From positions 1 to 64,000 of the forward strand of contig NZ_SULM01000012.1 in assembly GCF_005250615.1 (NCBI RefSeq): 64,000 nucleotides of DNA. Direction: 5' to 3'. How positions within the stretch are numbered: position 1 is the first letter of the stretch; each line of letters starts with the position of its first letter. The position numbers and the translations under genes are program-made. Below the pieces are notes generated by a model. The model was not told the origin of the DNA. It saw only the letters and a program-made list of their open reading frames with translations, and searched no databases. The DNA is from Pseudomonas rhizoryzae (lineage in GTDB: Bacteria > Pseudomonadota > Gammaproteobacteria > Pseudomonadales > Pseudomonadaceae). Of this stretch, positions 8,455 through 17,578 are shown piece by piece.

Positions 8455-9670
8455 GGGTCTTGGCGGTGTCTTTCAAATGAGTGGAAATCAGCGCGATGAG
8501 CTGGCGGGCGATTTTGCTCTTGCTGGTCTGCTCGAAGCGGATCTCGTGCAGGCCACGGTCGATCACGGTGACCGCGTTGTCTTCGCTGTTGAAGCCGATG
8601 GCCGGGTTGGCCACGTCGTTGGCGACGATGAGATCGAGGTTCTTGTCACGCAGCTTGCGCTGGGCGTACTCCAGCAGATTCTGGGTTTCCGCCGCGAAGC
8701 CGACGCTGAAGGGACGATCCGGGCGCCCCGCCAGGGTGGCGAGGATGTCGGGATTGCGCACCAGCTCCAGCAGCAGGCCGTCGCCGCGGGTGGGATCCTT
8801 CTTCAGCTTGTGCGGAGCGATCACCTCGGGGCGATAGTCCGCCACCGCGGCCGACGCGATGAGTACGTCGCAGGGCATCAAGGCCTCGCAGGCCGCCAGC
8901 ATGTCGCGGGCGCTGACCACGTCGATACGCTCGACGCGATCAGGGGTCGGCAAATGCACTGGACCGCTCACCAGGCTGACGCGGGCACCCGCCTCCGCTG
9001 CCGCTTCCGCCAGGGCGAAGCCCATGCGGCCGGAGCTGTGGTTGGTGATATAGCGCACGGGATCGATGTTTTCCTGGGTCGGGCCGGCGGTGATGACCAC
9101 GTGGCGACCGGTCAAATCCAGGCGCTGGAAGCAGTCCGCGGCGAGCTGCGCAAGGTCGGTGGCTTCCAGCATCCGGCCGGGACCGACGTCACCGCAGGCC
9201 TGGCTGCCGCTGGCCGGCCCGAACAGCTTGATGCCGCGACTGCGCAAGAGCTCGGCATTGGCCTGAGTAGCCGGATCGCGCCACATGGCCTGGTTCATGG
9301 CCGGCGCCAGGGCGATCTGGGCATCGGTGGCCAGGACCAGGGTGGTGAGCAGGTCGTCCGCCACGCCCTGGGCCAGGCGCGCCATGATATCGGCGGTGGC
9401 CGGGGCGACCAGCACCAGATCGGCCCAGCGGGCCAGTTCGATATGGCCCATGGCCGCTTCGGCAGCCGGATCCAGCAGATCCAAATGGACGGGCAAGCCC
9501 GATAGCGCCTGGAGGGTCAGCGGCGTGATGAATTCGCGACCGCCGCGGGTCAGCACTACCCGTACCTCGGCGCCCTGATCCTTGAGTCGGCGCACCAGTT
9601 CGGCGCTCTTGTAAGCGGCGATGCCACCTCCGACGCCCAACAGGATGCGTTTACGATGGAGCCGCTGCAT
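8447..9670 (-). CDS. coaBC: Bifunctional phosphopantothenoylcysteine decarboxylase / phosphopantothenate-cysteine ligase
   Basis: I place the start at 9670 ([20 protein letters not shown], 407 residues) because AAGG stands 7 nt upstream; an in-frame ATG at 9709 would add 13 atypical residues. The N-terminal CoaC half is an FMN flavoprotein with PAMNQAMW and the catalytic-cysteine segment [14 protein letters not shown]. The C-terminal CoaB half shows [20 protein letters not shown] and SAAVADYRP. Together they make 4'-phosphopantetheine on the way to coenzyme A. The gene overlaps dut downstream and is divergent from radC. Confidence 0.95.
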   Translation of the reverse strand: MQRLHRKRILLGVGGGIAAYKSAELVRRLKDQGAEVRVVLTRGGREFITPLTLQALSGLPVHLDLLDPAAEAAMGHIELARWADLVLVAPATADIMARLAQGVADDLLTTLVLATDAQIALAPAMNQAMWRDPATQANAELLRSRGIKLFGPASGSQACGDVGPGRMLEATDLAQLAADCFQRLDLTGRHVVITAGPTQENIDPVRYITNHSSGRMGFALAEAAAEAGARVSLVSGPVHLPTPDRVERIDVVSARDMLAACEALMPCDVLIASAAVADYRPEVIAPHKLKKDPTRGDGLLLELVRNPDILATLAGRPDRPFSVGFAAETQNLLEYAQRKLRDKNLDLIVANDVANPAIGFNSEDNAVTVIDRGLHEIRFEQTSKSKIARQLIALISTHLKDTAKTHA

Positions 9671-9808
9671 ATTGCCTTGATCCGTTGTAAAACTGTCTAG
9701 GACGGGCATCGCGTGGCCAAAAGAGGCTTACGGATGCCCAGAAACGATCACGCTAAGATAGCACAGCGCCTGCAGGACGCAGGCTCAGCGCCAGACAAGG
9801 AGGTGTAC

Positions 9809-10483
9809 ATGAGCATCAAGCATTGGCCGGCCCAGGAGCGGCCACGGGAAAAATTGCTGGACCAAGGCGCCCAGGCGCTCACCGACGCCGAGTTGCTGGC
9901 GATCTTCCTACGCACCGGCGTGGCAGGCAAAAGCGCGGTGGACCTCGCCCGCCAGCTGCTTGGTGAATTCGGCAGCCTGAGGGCCTTACTGGAGGCCGAT
10001 CTCGCCGCCTTCAGCAGTCATCTGGGGCTTGGACCGGCTAAATACAGCCAACTGCAGGCGGTCCTGGAAATGGGCCGGCGCCACCTGGCCGAAGGCCTCA
10101 GGCGCGATTCGGCGCTGGAAAGTCCACAGCAGGTCCGCGATTACCTCAAGGCGCGCCTGCGCCATGAGCCCCACGAAATCTTTGGCTGCCTGTTCCTCGA
10201 TACCCGCCATCGGGTGCTCGCCTTCGAAGCCCTGTTCCACGGCACCATCGATGGCGCCAGCGTCTATCCCCGCCAAGTGGTCAAGCGCGCCCTCGCCCAC
10301 AACGCCGCTGCCGTCATCCTGACCCACAATCACCCTTCCGGTGTCGCCGAACCCAGCCAGGCCGACCGCCTGCTCACCACCCGGTTGAAGGAGGCGCTGG
10401 GTTTCGTGGATGTGCGGGTGCTGGATCATTTCATAGTGGGGGATGGCGAGCCGCTGTCCATGGCGGAATATGGCTGGCTCTGA
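9809..10483 (+). CDS. radC: RadC family JAB1/MPN+ domain protein
   Basis: The start is set at 9809 ([17 protein letters not shown], 224 residues) because AAGGAGGTG ends 4 nt before it; an upstream frame from 9713 lacks family similarity. Residues about 1-95 form the helical N-terminal domain ([14 protein letters not shown]), and about 100-224 the JAMM metallo-domain with the HNHPSG motif and downstream Asp ([16 protein letters not shown]). Despite the name its role in DNA repair is doubtful; the biochemical activity is not known. It is divergent from coaBC as in other pseudomonads. Confidence 0.93.
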   Translation: MSIKHWPAQERPREKLLDQGAQALTDAELLAIFLRTGVAGKSAVDLARQLLGEFGSLRALLEADLAAFSSHLGLGPAKYSQLQAVLEMGRRHLAEGLRRDSALESPQQVRDYLKARLRHEPHEIFGCLFLDTRHRVLAFEALFHGTIDGASVYPRQVVKRALAHNAAAVILTHNHPSGVAEPSQADRLLTTRLKEALGFVDVRVLDHFIVGDGEPLSMAEYGWL

Positions 10484-10833
10484 GACAACAAGGGTCACTT
10501 ATTGCCAGCTATTACCAGGGCTCTTGAAAGTCATGTTTTCGTCAGTCAAAAACACAACTCTTATAAAAATGACACTGGCAGTCACTTTTAAAGTTTAATT
10601 AAGACAAAAATTGTCACCTCACTAAAAACACTGATTTTTAACCGGTAATTCCTCATTAAAAATCGGGTGTCCATCACGTTTTTCGTGCTACCCAAAGGCC
10701 ACCACCCGCTTTAGGATGCGCCTCACACCTCCGCTGTGCCATTAGCTGCGCAGCGGCGGTCGAAAACTTTCACACAGGGTTTTCACCCAAAAGAAGTTCA
10801 AGGATCAGAACTTCTCACTCAGTGAGGTCACGG
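10484..10833 (+). other. 350-bp AT-rich gap with the presumed T6SS promoter
   Basis: No gene is seen here. The first 200 bp are clearly more AT-rich than the surroundings, with A/T runs around 10545-10665 and short palindromes (GACAA-AAA-TTGTC, CACG-TTTTT-CGTG). It must hold the start signals of the T6SS operon. I found no convincing sigma-54 site (GG-N10-GC) although the operon encodes a sigma-54 activator. AT-rich DNA of this kind is a usual target of the H-NS-like silencers MvaT/MvaU in Pseudomonas, which is inference. Confidence 0.5.
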
Positions 10834-12372
10834 ATGACTTTATTGCCCCCGCTCGCACTCCATTATATGGAACTCGGCGACCAGCCTATTAAGGCAGACA
10901 ACTTCGCAGGTGAAGATTGCCGTTATAGCCTGGAGTTCGAGCGACTCGAGACGGCCTGCCACGATACCCAGGCGCTGCACCGCGACCTCAAGCCGGACTG
11001 GGCCGCCACCGTGGAACAGGCCACCGTATTTCTGCAGCAGCAATCCAAGGATCTAAGGGTCGTCGTCTGGCTGACCTGGGCGCTGCGACAGATCCAGGGC
11101 TGGGCGGGTTTACAGGCTGGACTGGCACTCCTCGAACGGCTGGTGGAAAGTCATTGGGACGTCTTGCATCCGCGTAAGGACCGTACCCGGGCCGCCGCCT
11201 GCAACTGGCTGTGCGGCCGGTTGGACGGCCTCTTCGACACAGCCACGCTCAATGGCCTGGAAGGCTCCTGGCTGGAGGTCTTCAGCACTCAGCTCGCGCG
11301 CTTGGAGCAACTGCTGCAGCCGCGACTGGGCGAGCAGGCACCGTTGTTGCTGCCACTGGTTCGGCGTCTGGACGAGCAGCAGCGCCGCCAGGCGCAGAGC
11401 GTCTCGACGCCTGCTGCCGTCACCCCACCCAGCGTATCCGCCCAGGCCGCCCAGCCGCTCCCTCAGGGCCCGCTGGAATCGGACAAGGATGCCCATCGCC
11501 TGCTGCGTCAGGTGCAGGAAGCCGCCCGCAGCCTGAGCGGCTGGTGGCTGCGCCAACGCACCGGCGATCCCCGTGCGCTGCGGCTGAACCGCGCCTTGCT
11601 GTGGAGCGGCATCGACAGCCTGCCCGCTCATGATGCCCAGGGCATCACCGGGCTGCGTGGCCTGCCGGCCGATCGCCTGAAGTTCTTCCAGGAACGCCAG
11701 GCCGCCGGCGGAGCGGCGGCCCTGCTCGGCGAACTGGAAACCAGTCTGGCCCGCGCGCCCTTCTGGTTGGATGGTCAGCGCCTGGCCTGGGAATGCCTGC
11801 AGACCCTCGGCGCCGAGGCCGCCTGCCGCGAGATCGAATGGCCGCTGGTGCTGCTGCTGGAACGCCTGCCCGGGCTCGAAGCCCTCGCCTTCCACGACGG
11901 CCAGCCTTTCGCCGATGCCCAGACCCGCCTCTGGCTAGCCAGCCTGGCCACTCGGAGCGCCCCACCAGCCGCCGAGTCCTCGGCCGGCGACGCCCAGCCG
12001 GAAGCCTGGCACGTCGACTTGGCCGAGGCCCTCGCCGACCTGCGCAGCAACGGCCTCAAGAGCGCCGTCCGGCGCCTGCAGGCCGGTCGCCGCCACGCCG
12101 AAGGCGAGCGCCAACGCCTGCTTTGGGACCTGGCCAGCGCCCGCCTGCTGATCCACGCCCGCCAGTTCGAACTGGCCCATCTCCAGCTCGCCGAGCTGGA
12201 TGCCGAACACGGTGCCCTGCTGGCGCGTTGGGAGCCGCAACTGGCGCTGGACATCCTCCAGGCACGTCGCCAGTGCCTGGAAGCGCTACCCGTCACCGCC
12301 GACAGCCGGGCGCAGCTGCAGCAGCTGCGCCCAAGACTCTGCCGCCTCGACCTCGAAGCGGCACTCGACTGA
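10834..12372 (+). CDS. tssA: T6SS protein TssA (ImpA/VasJ type)
   Basis: The 512-residue protein has an N-terminal ImpA domain (about residues 15-120: ADNFAGEDCRYSLEFERLE, then VVVWLTWALRQIQGWAGLQ) and a C-terminal VasJ-type domain rich in Leu/Arg (about 250-512). TssA caps or primes the contractile tail at the baseplate and the distal sheath end. ATG 10834 is chosen because GAGG lies 5 nt upstream; a GTG at 10822 would add four residues. It is first in the operon, as hsiA2 is in the P. aeruginosa H2-T6SS. Confidence 0.9.
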   Translation: MTLLPPLALHYMELGDQPIKADNFAGEDCRYSLEFERLETACHDTQALHRDLKPDWAATVEQATVFLQQQSKDLRVVVWLTWALRQIQGWAGLQAGLALLERLVESHWDVLHPRKDRTRAAACNWLCGRLDGLFDTATLNGLEGSWLEVFSTQLARLEQLLQPRLGEQAPLLLPLVRRLDEQQRRQAQSVSTPAAVTPPSVSAQAAQPLPQGPLESDKDAHRLLRQVQEAARSLSGWWLRQRTGDPRALRLNRALLWSGIDSLPAHDAQGITGLRGLPADRLKFFQERQAAGGAAALLGELETSLARAPFWLDGQRLAWECLQTLGAEAACREIEWPLVLLLERLPGLEALAFHDGQPFADAQTRLWLASLATRSAPPAAESSAGDAQPEAWHVDLAEALADLRSNGLKSAVRRLQAGRRHAEGERQRLLWDLASARLLIHARQFELAHLQLAELDAEHGALLARWEPQLALDILQARRQCLEALPVTADSRAQLQQLRPRLCRLDLEAALD

Positions 12373-12401
12373 GGCTCGCCCTCACCCATCAGGAGAAAGA
12401 C

Positions 12402-12896
12402 ATGGCCAAAGAAGGCTCGGTTGCGCTGAAAGAGCGCATCAACGTCACGGTACGCCCCGCCACCGGCGGTGCTGAAGAAGAACTGGAGCTGCCCCTCAAG
12501 CTCATGGTGCTGGGCGACTTCACCCAGCGCAGCGACGACCGCAAGCTCGAAGACCGCAAACCCGTGGCCATCGACAAGGACAACTTCGACGAGGTGATGG
12601 CCAAGCAGCAACTGGGGCTGACTCTGGCGGTCCCCAATCGCCTGCAGGAAGGCAGCGATGACGACCTCGCGGTGCAACTCGACCTCAAGGCCATGGCCGA
12701 CTTCAGCCCGGCGCGACTGGTGCAGCAGGTGCCCGAACTCAAGCAGCTGATGGACCTGCGCGACGCCCTGGTGGCGCTCAAGGGGCCGCTCGGCAACGCG
12801 CCGGCCTTCCGCAAGGCCATCGAACAGGTGCTCGCCGATCCGGTCGCCCGCGAGCAGGTGCTCGGCGAACTCGGCTTGCCGCAGCAAGACGTCTGA
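12402..12896 (+). CDS. tssB: T6SS contractile sheath small subunit TssB (VipA)
   Basis: The 164-residue protein is recognisable by the N-terminal MAKEGSVALKERINVTV and the sheath motif ELPLKLMVLGDFTQRSDD. TssB and TssC form the contractile sheath around the Hcp tube. AGGAG lies 6 nt before the ATG. The reading frame continues upstream through tssA without a stop, but that extension is out of frame with tssA and has no family similarity, so 12402 is the start. tssC follows after 14 bp. Confidence 0.96.
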   Translation: MAKEGSVALKERINVTVRPATGGAEEELELPLKLMVLGDFTQRSDDRKLEDRKPVAIDKDNFDEVMAKQQLGLTLAVPNRLQEGSDDDLAVQLDLKAMADFSPARLVQQVPELKQLMDLRDALVALKGPLGNAPAFRKAIEQVLADPVAREQVLGELGLPQQDV

Positions 12897-12910
12897 CCAG
12901 GAAGCCCATC

Positions 12911-14389
12911 ATGACCGATACCCTGCTCCAGCACCGCTCCGCCGACGTCGCCGAAGACCACGGCATTCTCGACCGCATCATCGCCGAGACCCGCCTGGCG
13001 CCCCAGGACGAAGGCTATGGCGCAGCCAAGCGCGGCGTCTCCGCCTTCATCGAGGAATTGCTCAAGCCGCATAACGCCCAGCAGCCGGTGAAGAAGGCGC
13101 TGGTCGACCGCATGATCGCCGAGATCGACGAAAAGCTCAGTCGCCAGGTGGACGAGATCCTGCACCACGCCGAATTCCAGTCGCTGGAAGCGGCCTGGCG
13201 TGGCCTGCGGCTGCTGGTGGACCGCACCGATTTCCGTGAAAACAACAAGATCGAGATGCTCAACGTCTCCAAGCAGGACCTGCTGGAAGACTTCGAGGAT
13301 GCGCCGGAGATCGTCCAGTCCGGTCTCTACAAGCACGTCTATACCGCCGAGTTCGGCCAGTTCGGCGGCGAGCCGGTCGGCGCCATCATCGCCAACTACG
13401 ACTTCGATCCCACCGCACCGGACATCCGCACCCTGCAGCAGGTGGCCGCGGTGTCGGCCATGGCTCATGCGCCCTTCATCGCCGCCGCCGGGCCGCGATT
13501 CTTCGGCCTGGAAAGCTTCACCGGTCTGCCCGATCTCAAGGACCTCAAGGATCACTTCGACGGCCCGCAATTCGCCAAGTGGCAAGCCTTTCGCGAACAG
13601 GAAGACTCCCGCTACGTCGGCCTGACCCTGCCGCGCTTCCTACTGCGCACCCCCTACGATCCGGAAGAGAATCCGGTGAAGACCTTCGCCTATCGCGAGA
13701 ACGTCAGCCAGAACCACGGCCACTACCTCTGGGGCAACACCGCTTACGCCTTCGCCACCCGCCTGACCCACAGCTTCGCCAAGTACCGCTGGTGCCCGAA
13801 CATCGTCGGTCCGCAAAGCGGCGGTGCGGTGGAAGACCTGCCGCTGCACCACTTCGAGAGCATGGGCGAGATCGAGACCAAGATTCCCACCGAGGTGCTG
13901 ATCTCCGATCGCCGCGAATACGAACTGGCCGACGCCGGCTTCATCGCCCTGACCATGCGCAAGGGCAGCGACAACGCCGCCTTCTTCTCCGCCTGCTCGA
14001 CGCAGAAGCCCAAGTTCTATGGCAACAGCGAAGAGGGCCGCACCGCCGAGCTGAACTACAAGTTGGGTACCCAGCTGCCCTACCTGTTCATCGTCAGTCG
14101 TCTGGCGCACTACCTCAAGGTGCTGCAGCGCGAGCAACTGGGCGGCACCAAGGAGCGTACCGACCTCGAACTGGAACTCAACAAGTGGATCCGCCAGTTC
14201 GTCGCCGACCAGGAAAACCCTAGCGCCGAGGTCCGCGGTCGCCGGCCGTTGCGCGCGGCCAGCATCCGCGTCAGCGACGTCGAGGGTAATCCGGGCTGGT
14301 TCCGCGTCGGTCTCAGCGTCAGGCCCCACTTCAAGTACCAGGGCGCCGACTTCACCCTCTCGCTGGTCGGCAAGCTGGACAAGGAGTAA
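12911..14389 (+). CDS. tssC: T6SS contractile sheath large subunit TssC (VipB)
   Basis: The 492-residue protein has the normal TssC length. Conserved segments include EFQSLEAAWRGLRLLVDRT, IANYDFDPTAPDIRTLQ, GPRFFGLESFTGLPDL and the C-terminal RPHFKYQGADFTLSLVGKL. It pairs with TssB to build the sheath whose contraction drives the Hcp-VgrG spike; ClpV later disassembles it. The gene stands between tssB and tssE with only 6 bp to the latter. Confidence 0.97.
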   Translation: MTDTLLQHRSADVAEDHGILDRIIAETRLAPQDEGYGAAKRGVSAFIEELLKPHNAQQPVKKALVDRMIAEIDEKLSRQVDEILHHAEFQSLEAAWRGLRLLVDRTDFRENNKIEMLNVSKQDLLEDFEDAPEIVQSGLYKHVYTAEFGQFGGEPVGAIIANYDFDPTAPDIRTLQQVAAVSAMAHAPFIAAAGPRFFGLESFTGLPDLKDLKDHFDGPQFAKWQAFREQEDSRYVGLTLPRFLLRTPYDPEENPVKTFAYRENVSQNHGHYLWGNTAYAFATRLTHSFAKYRWCPNIVGPQSGGAVEDLPLHHFESMGEIETKIPTEVLISDRREYELADAGFIALTMRKGSDNAAFFSACSTQKPKFYGNSEEGRTAELNYKLGTQLPYLFIVSRLAHYLKVLQREQLGGTKERTDLELELNKWIRQFVADQENPSAEVRGRRPLRAASIRVSDVEGNPGWFRVGLSVRPHFKYQGADFTLSLVGKLDKE

Positions 14390-14395
14390 GGGACG

Positions 14396-14800
14396 ATGAG
14401 CCACGGCAGTCTGTTCGAACGCCTGGCCGGCACCCGTGCCGCGCGCCCCCAGGGCTCGCCCTTCGAGGCCCTGAGCGCCTCGGTGGCCGCGCACCTGGCG
14501 AAGATGCTCAGCACCCGCGCCGGCAGCGTGCCGATCCAGGCCGACTACGGACTGCCCGACCTCAACGACCTGCGTCTGTCGCTACACGATTCGCTGCAAC
14601 GGGCGCGACTGGCCATCGAGGCGTTCGTCGCCACCTACGAGCCACGGCTGTCGGGGGTGAAGGTGCTGCCGCTGCCGCGGGAAGGCACCACCCTGGCCTT
14701 CGCCTTGGAAGGCCAGCTCGAACTCGACGGCCAGCGTCGCCCCATTCGCTTCACCGCCAGCCTGGATGGCAGCGGTCAGGTCAAGGTCAGCCAGGGATAG
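14396..14800 (+). CDS. tssE: T6SS baseplate protein TssE (gp25-like)
   Basis: This 134-residue protein is homologous to phage T4 baseplate wedge gp25. Visible are the N-terminal SLFERLAGTRA, the central LSTRAGSVPIQADYGLPDLN and the gp25 fold region (LRLSLHDSLQRARLAIEAF with YEPRLSGVKVLPLP). It links the sheath to the baseplate made of TssF, TssG and TssK. tssF starts 4 bp behind its stop. Confidence 0.93.
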   Translation: MSHGSLFERLAGTRAARPQGSPFEALSASVAAHLAKMLSTRAGSVPIQADYGLPDLNDLRLSLHDSLQRARLAIEAFVATYEPRLSGVKVLPLPREGTTLAFALEGQLELDGQRRPIRFTASLDGSGQVKVSQG

Positions 14801-14804
14801 GTCC

Positions 14805-16589
14805 ATGTCTTTCAATCACTACTACCAGAGCGAGCTGGCGGAACTGCGCCAGCTGGGCGCGCGCTTCGCCGAGCGCAATCCCGCCCTCGCCCCCTTCCTC
14901 GGCCAGGGCGGCCAGGACCCGGACGTCGAGCGACTGCTGGAGGGCTTCGCCTTCCTCACCGGCCGCTTGCGGCAAAAACTCGATGACGAACTGCCGGAGC
15001 TGACCCACTCGCTGCTCAACCTGCTGTGGCCCCATTACCTGCGGCCGCTGCCGAGTTGCGCCATCCTGGAATTCGATCCCCTGCCCGCGCCGGGTGCGCC
15101 GCTGGAGGTTCCACGTGGAACGGAAGTGGAGTCCCAGCCGCTGGATGAGGTGAGCTGCCGCTTCCGCACCTGTTTCGCTGCCCAGGTCCAGCCGCTGCGC
15201 GTGGACGAGGTAGGCTTCGCCCCCCAGGGCGACGGCGCCCGGCTGACCGTGCGCCTGGGCATCACCGGAACCGGCACCCTCGCCGCCATGGATCTGCGCC
15301 AGCTGCCGCTGCACCTGGCGGGCGACCGCGCCCTCAGCCAGGATCTGTACCTGGCGCTGTTGCACAACCTGACGGGGCTGAGTCTCGTTCCGGTCGATGG
15401 CGCGGGCGAGCCCCTGGTCGATGACCAGGGCCGCGAACGCAGCCTGCCGCTGGCCGCCGAGCAGGTCCAACCGCTCGGCTTCGGCGAAGACGAGGCGCTG
15501 CTGCCCTATCCGCCCAATGCCTTCCGTGGCTATCGGCACCTACAGGAATATTTCGCCTTCCCGGAGAAATTCCTGTTCGTGACGGTACAGGGGCTGGCCG
15601 CCCTGCTGGCCCTCCCCGACGAAGTCCGGCGCCAAGCTCGCGGCTTGGAGCTGCGTTTCGAGATCCGGCGCATCGCCCGTCAACCGCGTCTGCCCAGCCG
15701 CGACAACCTGCGGCTGCACTGCGTGCCGGTGGTCAACCTGTTTCGCCACGACGCCCTGCCGATCCGCCTGGACGGCAAGCGCGACGAGTATCCGCTGTTC
15801 CCCGCCGGCCATGGCCGCGAACACCTGGGCGTGTTCGCCGTGGAGCGGGTGACCGGCTGGCAGCCCGGCGGCCTGGGTCACCGCGACTACCTGCCCTTCG
15901 AATCCTTCGCCCATGACCTCAGCTTCGGCGGCCAGGGGGGCCGGCCGCACTATGCCGTGCGCCAGCGGACCGCCCTGTTGCATGGCGGCATCGACACCTA
16001 CCTCGCCTTCGGCGACCCGGGCAACGACCAGGACACCCTGTCCATCGAGCTGACCTGCACCAACCAGAATCTCCCGTTGCGCCTGCGCGCCGGCGATCTC
16101 TGCCTGCCCACCGAGAACACCCCGGGTGGCCTGGCCTTCCGCAACCTGGCGGCGCCCACCGCCAGCCACGCCCCGGTGCTCTCCGGCGACCGCCTGTGGC
16201 AGTTGGTCTCCAACCTGTCGCTCAACTACCTGTCGCTGACCGATGTGGAGGCCCTGCGCACGGTGCTGGCCAGCTACGACCTGCCGCGCCAGCACGATCG
16301 CCAGGCCGAACGGATCAGCCGCCAGCGCCTGGCGGCGCTGCGAGCCATCAGCCATCGCCCGGTGGATCGTCTCTACCGGGGCCTGCCGATCCGCGGCATC
16401 GCCACCCAGCTGGAGATGGACGCCAGCGGCTTTCGCAGCGAGGGCGAGCTGTATCTGTTCGCCAGTGTGCTCAACGAGTTCTTCGCGCTCTACGCCAGCC
16501 TGAACTCCTTCCATCAACTCAGCGTTCGCAGCCTGCAGGGAGAGGTGTACCTATGGACACCGCGCATGGGTCAGCAGCCGCTGATCTGA
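14805..16589 (+). CDS. tssF: T6SS baseplate protein TssF (VasA)
   Basis: The 594-residue protein begins MSFNHYYQSELAELRQLGAR, typical of TssF, and continues with DPDVERLLEGFAFLTGRLRQ and LPELTHSLLNLLWPHYLRP. TssF and TssG form the wedge of the baseplate around VgrG. An in-frame ATG lies upstream inside tssE; the ATG at 14805 fits the family start. The 3' end overlaps tssG by 37 bp, a translational-coupling pattern. Confidence 0.95.
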   Translation: MSFNHYYQSELAELRQLGARFAERNPALAPFLGQGGQDPDVERLLEGFAFLTGRLRQKLDDELPELTHSLLNLLWPHYLRPLPSCAILEFDPLPAPGAPLEVPRGTEVESQPLDEVSCRFRTCFAAQVQPLRVDEVGFAPQGDGARLTVRLGITGTGTLAAMDLRQLPLHLAGDRALSQDLYLALLHNLTGLSLVPVDGAGEPLVDDQGRERSLPLAAEQVQPLGFGEDEALLPYPPNAFRGYRHLQEYFAFPEKFLFVTVQGLAALLALPDEVRRQARGLELRFEIRRIARQPRLPSRDNLRLHCVPVVNLFRHDALPIRLDGKRDEYPLFPAGHGREHLGVFAVERVTGWQPGGLGHRDYLPFESFAHDLSFGGQGGRPHYAVRQRTALLHGGIDTYLAFGDPGNDQDTLSIELTCTNQNLPLRLRAGDLCLPTENTPGGLAFRNLAAPTASHAPVLSGDRLWQLVSNLSLNYLSLTDVEALRTVLASYDLPRQHDRQAERISRQRLAALRAISHRPVDRLYRGLPIRGIATQLEMDASGFRSEGELYLFASVLNEFFALYASLNSFHQLSVRSLQGEVYLWTPRMGQQPLI

Positions 16590-17563
16590 ACCGCTCGGCG
16601 CTGTGCCGAGAGATTCGCGACTATTCGCTGTTCCAGGGCATCCAGCAGGTGCTGGGGCAGTTGCATCGCCTGGAGCCGGCGCTGGATGAAGAGGCCCTCT
16701 ACGAGCGCCTGGAATTCCATGCCAACCCGAGCCTGGCCTTTCCTGGCAGCGACATCGAACGCCTGGAATTCGTCGCGGATGCCGACGGCCTGCGTGCCCG
16801 GCTGCAACTCAACCTGGGCGCCCTGATGGGCAGCGGCTCGCCACTGCCGGCCTTCTACAGTGAACAGGCCCTGGGCGACAGCGAGCAGCATCGCACCACC
16901 CGTGATTTCCTCGACCTGTTCAACCATCGACTGCATCGACTGCTGCTGCCGATCTGGCGCAAATACCGCTATCACGCGCGTTTCCGCCAAGGCGCCCGCG
17001 ACGAGTTGTCGGCCCGGCTGTTCAGCCTGATCGGGCTCGGCGACAGCAGTCTGCGCCAGGCATCCGAGTTGAACTGGAAGCGTCTGCTGCCCTACCTGGG
17101 CCTGCTCAGCCTCAAGGTGCATTCGGCGGCGCTGATCGAGGCGGTGCTGCGCTACTACTTCGAACAGCCAGCCCTGCGCCTGGAGCAATGCCTGGAGCGC
17201 CGCGTCGCCATTCCCGCCGAGCAACAGGCGCGCCTGGGCCAGGGCACCGCCCGGCTCGGCCAGGCGGCGGTGCTGGGGGTAGAGGTACGGGATCGTGGCG
17301 GCAAGTTCCGGCTGCACCTGCTGGAGCTGGACTGGGACGCCTTCCACGCCTTCCTGCCGGCCGGCGCCCAGCACGCCGCCCTGCGCGCCTTGCTGCGCTT
17401 CACGCTGCGTGACCAGTTGGACTACGACCTGCGCCTGCACCTGCGCCGGGACGAGCTGCGCGAATGGCGCCTCGGCGCCGCCAGCCCCTGCCGCCTGGGC
17501 TGGACCACCTGGCTCGGCCTCACCCATGCCAACGGTCAGGTCACCCTGGCCTGCCACCGTTAA
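16553..17563 (+). CDS. tssG: T6SS baseplate protein TssG (VasB)
   Basis: The 336-residue protein starts MDTAHGSAAADLNRSALCRE inside the 3' end of tssF with AGGGAGAGG 7 nt upstream. Family segments are YSLFQGIQQVLGQL, FHANPSLAFPGSDIERLEF, and near the middle YYFEQPALRLEQCLERRVAI; the C-terminus has GWTTWLGL. It works as partner of TssF in the baseplate. clpV follows after 15 bp. Confidence 0.93.
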   Translation: MDTAHGSAAADLNRSALCREIRDYSLFQGIQQVLGQLHRLEPALDEEALYERLEFHANPSLAFPGSDIERLEFVADADGLRARLQLNLGALMGSGSPLPAFYSEQALGDSEQHRTTRDFLDLFNHRLHRLLLPIWRKYRYHARFRQGARDELSARLFSLIGLGDSSLRQASELNWKRLLPYLGLLSLKVHSAALIEAVLRYYFEQPALRLEQCLERRVAIPAEQQARLGQGTARLGQAAVLGVEVRDRGGKFRLHLLELDWDAFHAFLPAGAQHAALRALLRFTLRDQLDYDLRLHLRRDELREWRLGAASPCRLGWTTWLGLTHANGQVTLACHR

Positions 17564-17578
17564 TCAAGGACGATCGAC

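Noticed and set aside
10484-10833. A sigma-54 promoter before tssA
   Set aside because: I looked for GG-N10-GC with the usual flanking bases; candidates near 10585 and 10697 fail on spacing or on the GC element.
11793-12401. N-terminal extension fused to TssB
   Set aside because: The frame is open but overlaps tssA in another frame and reads as Arg/Pro-rich noise; the ribosome site and family start are at 12402.
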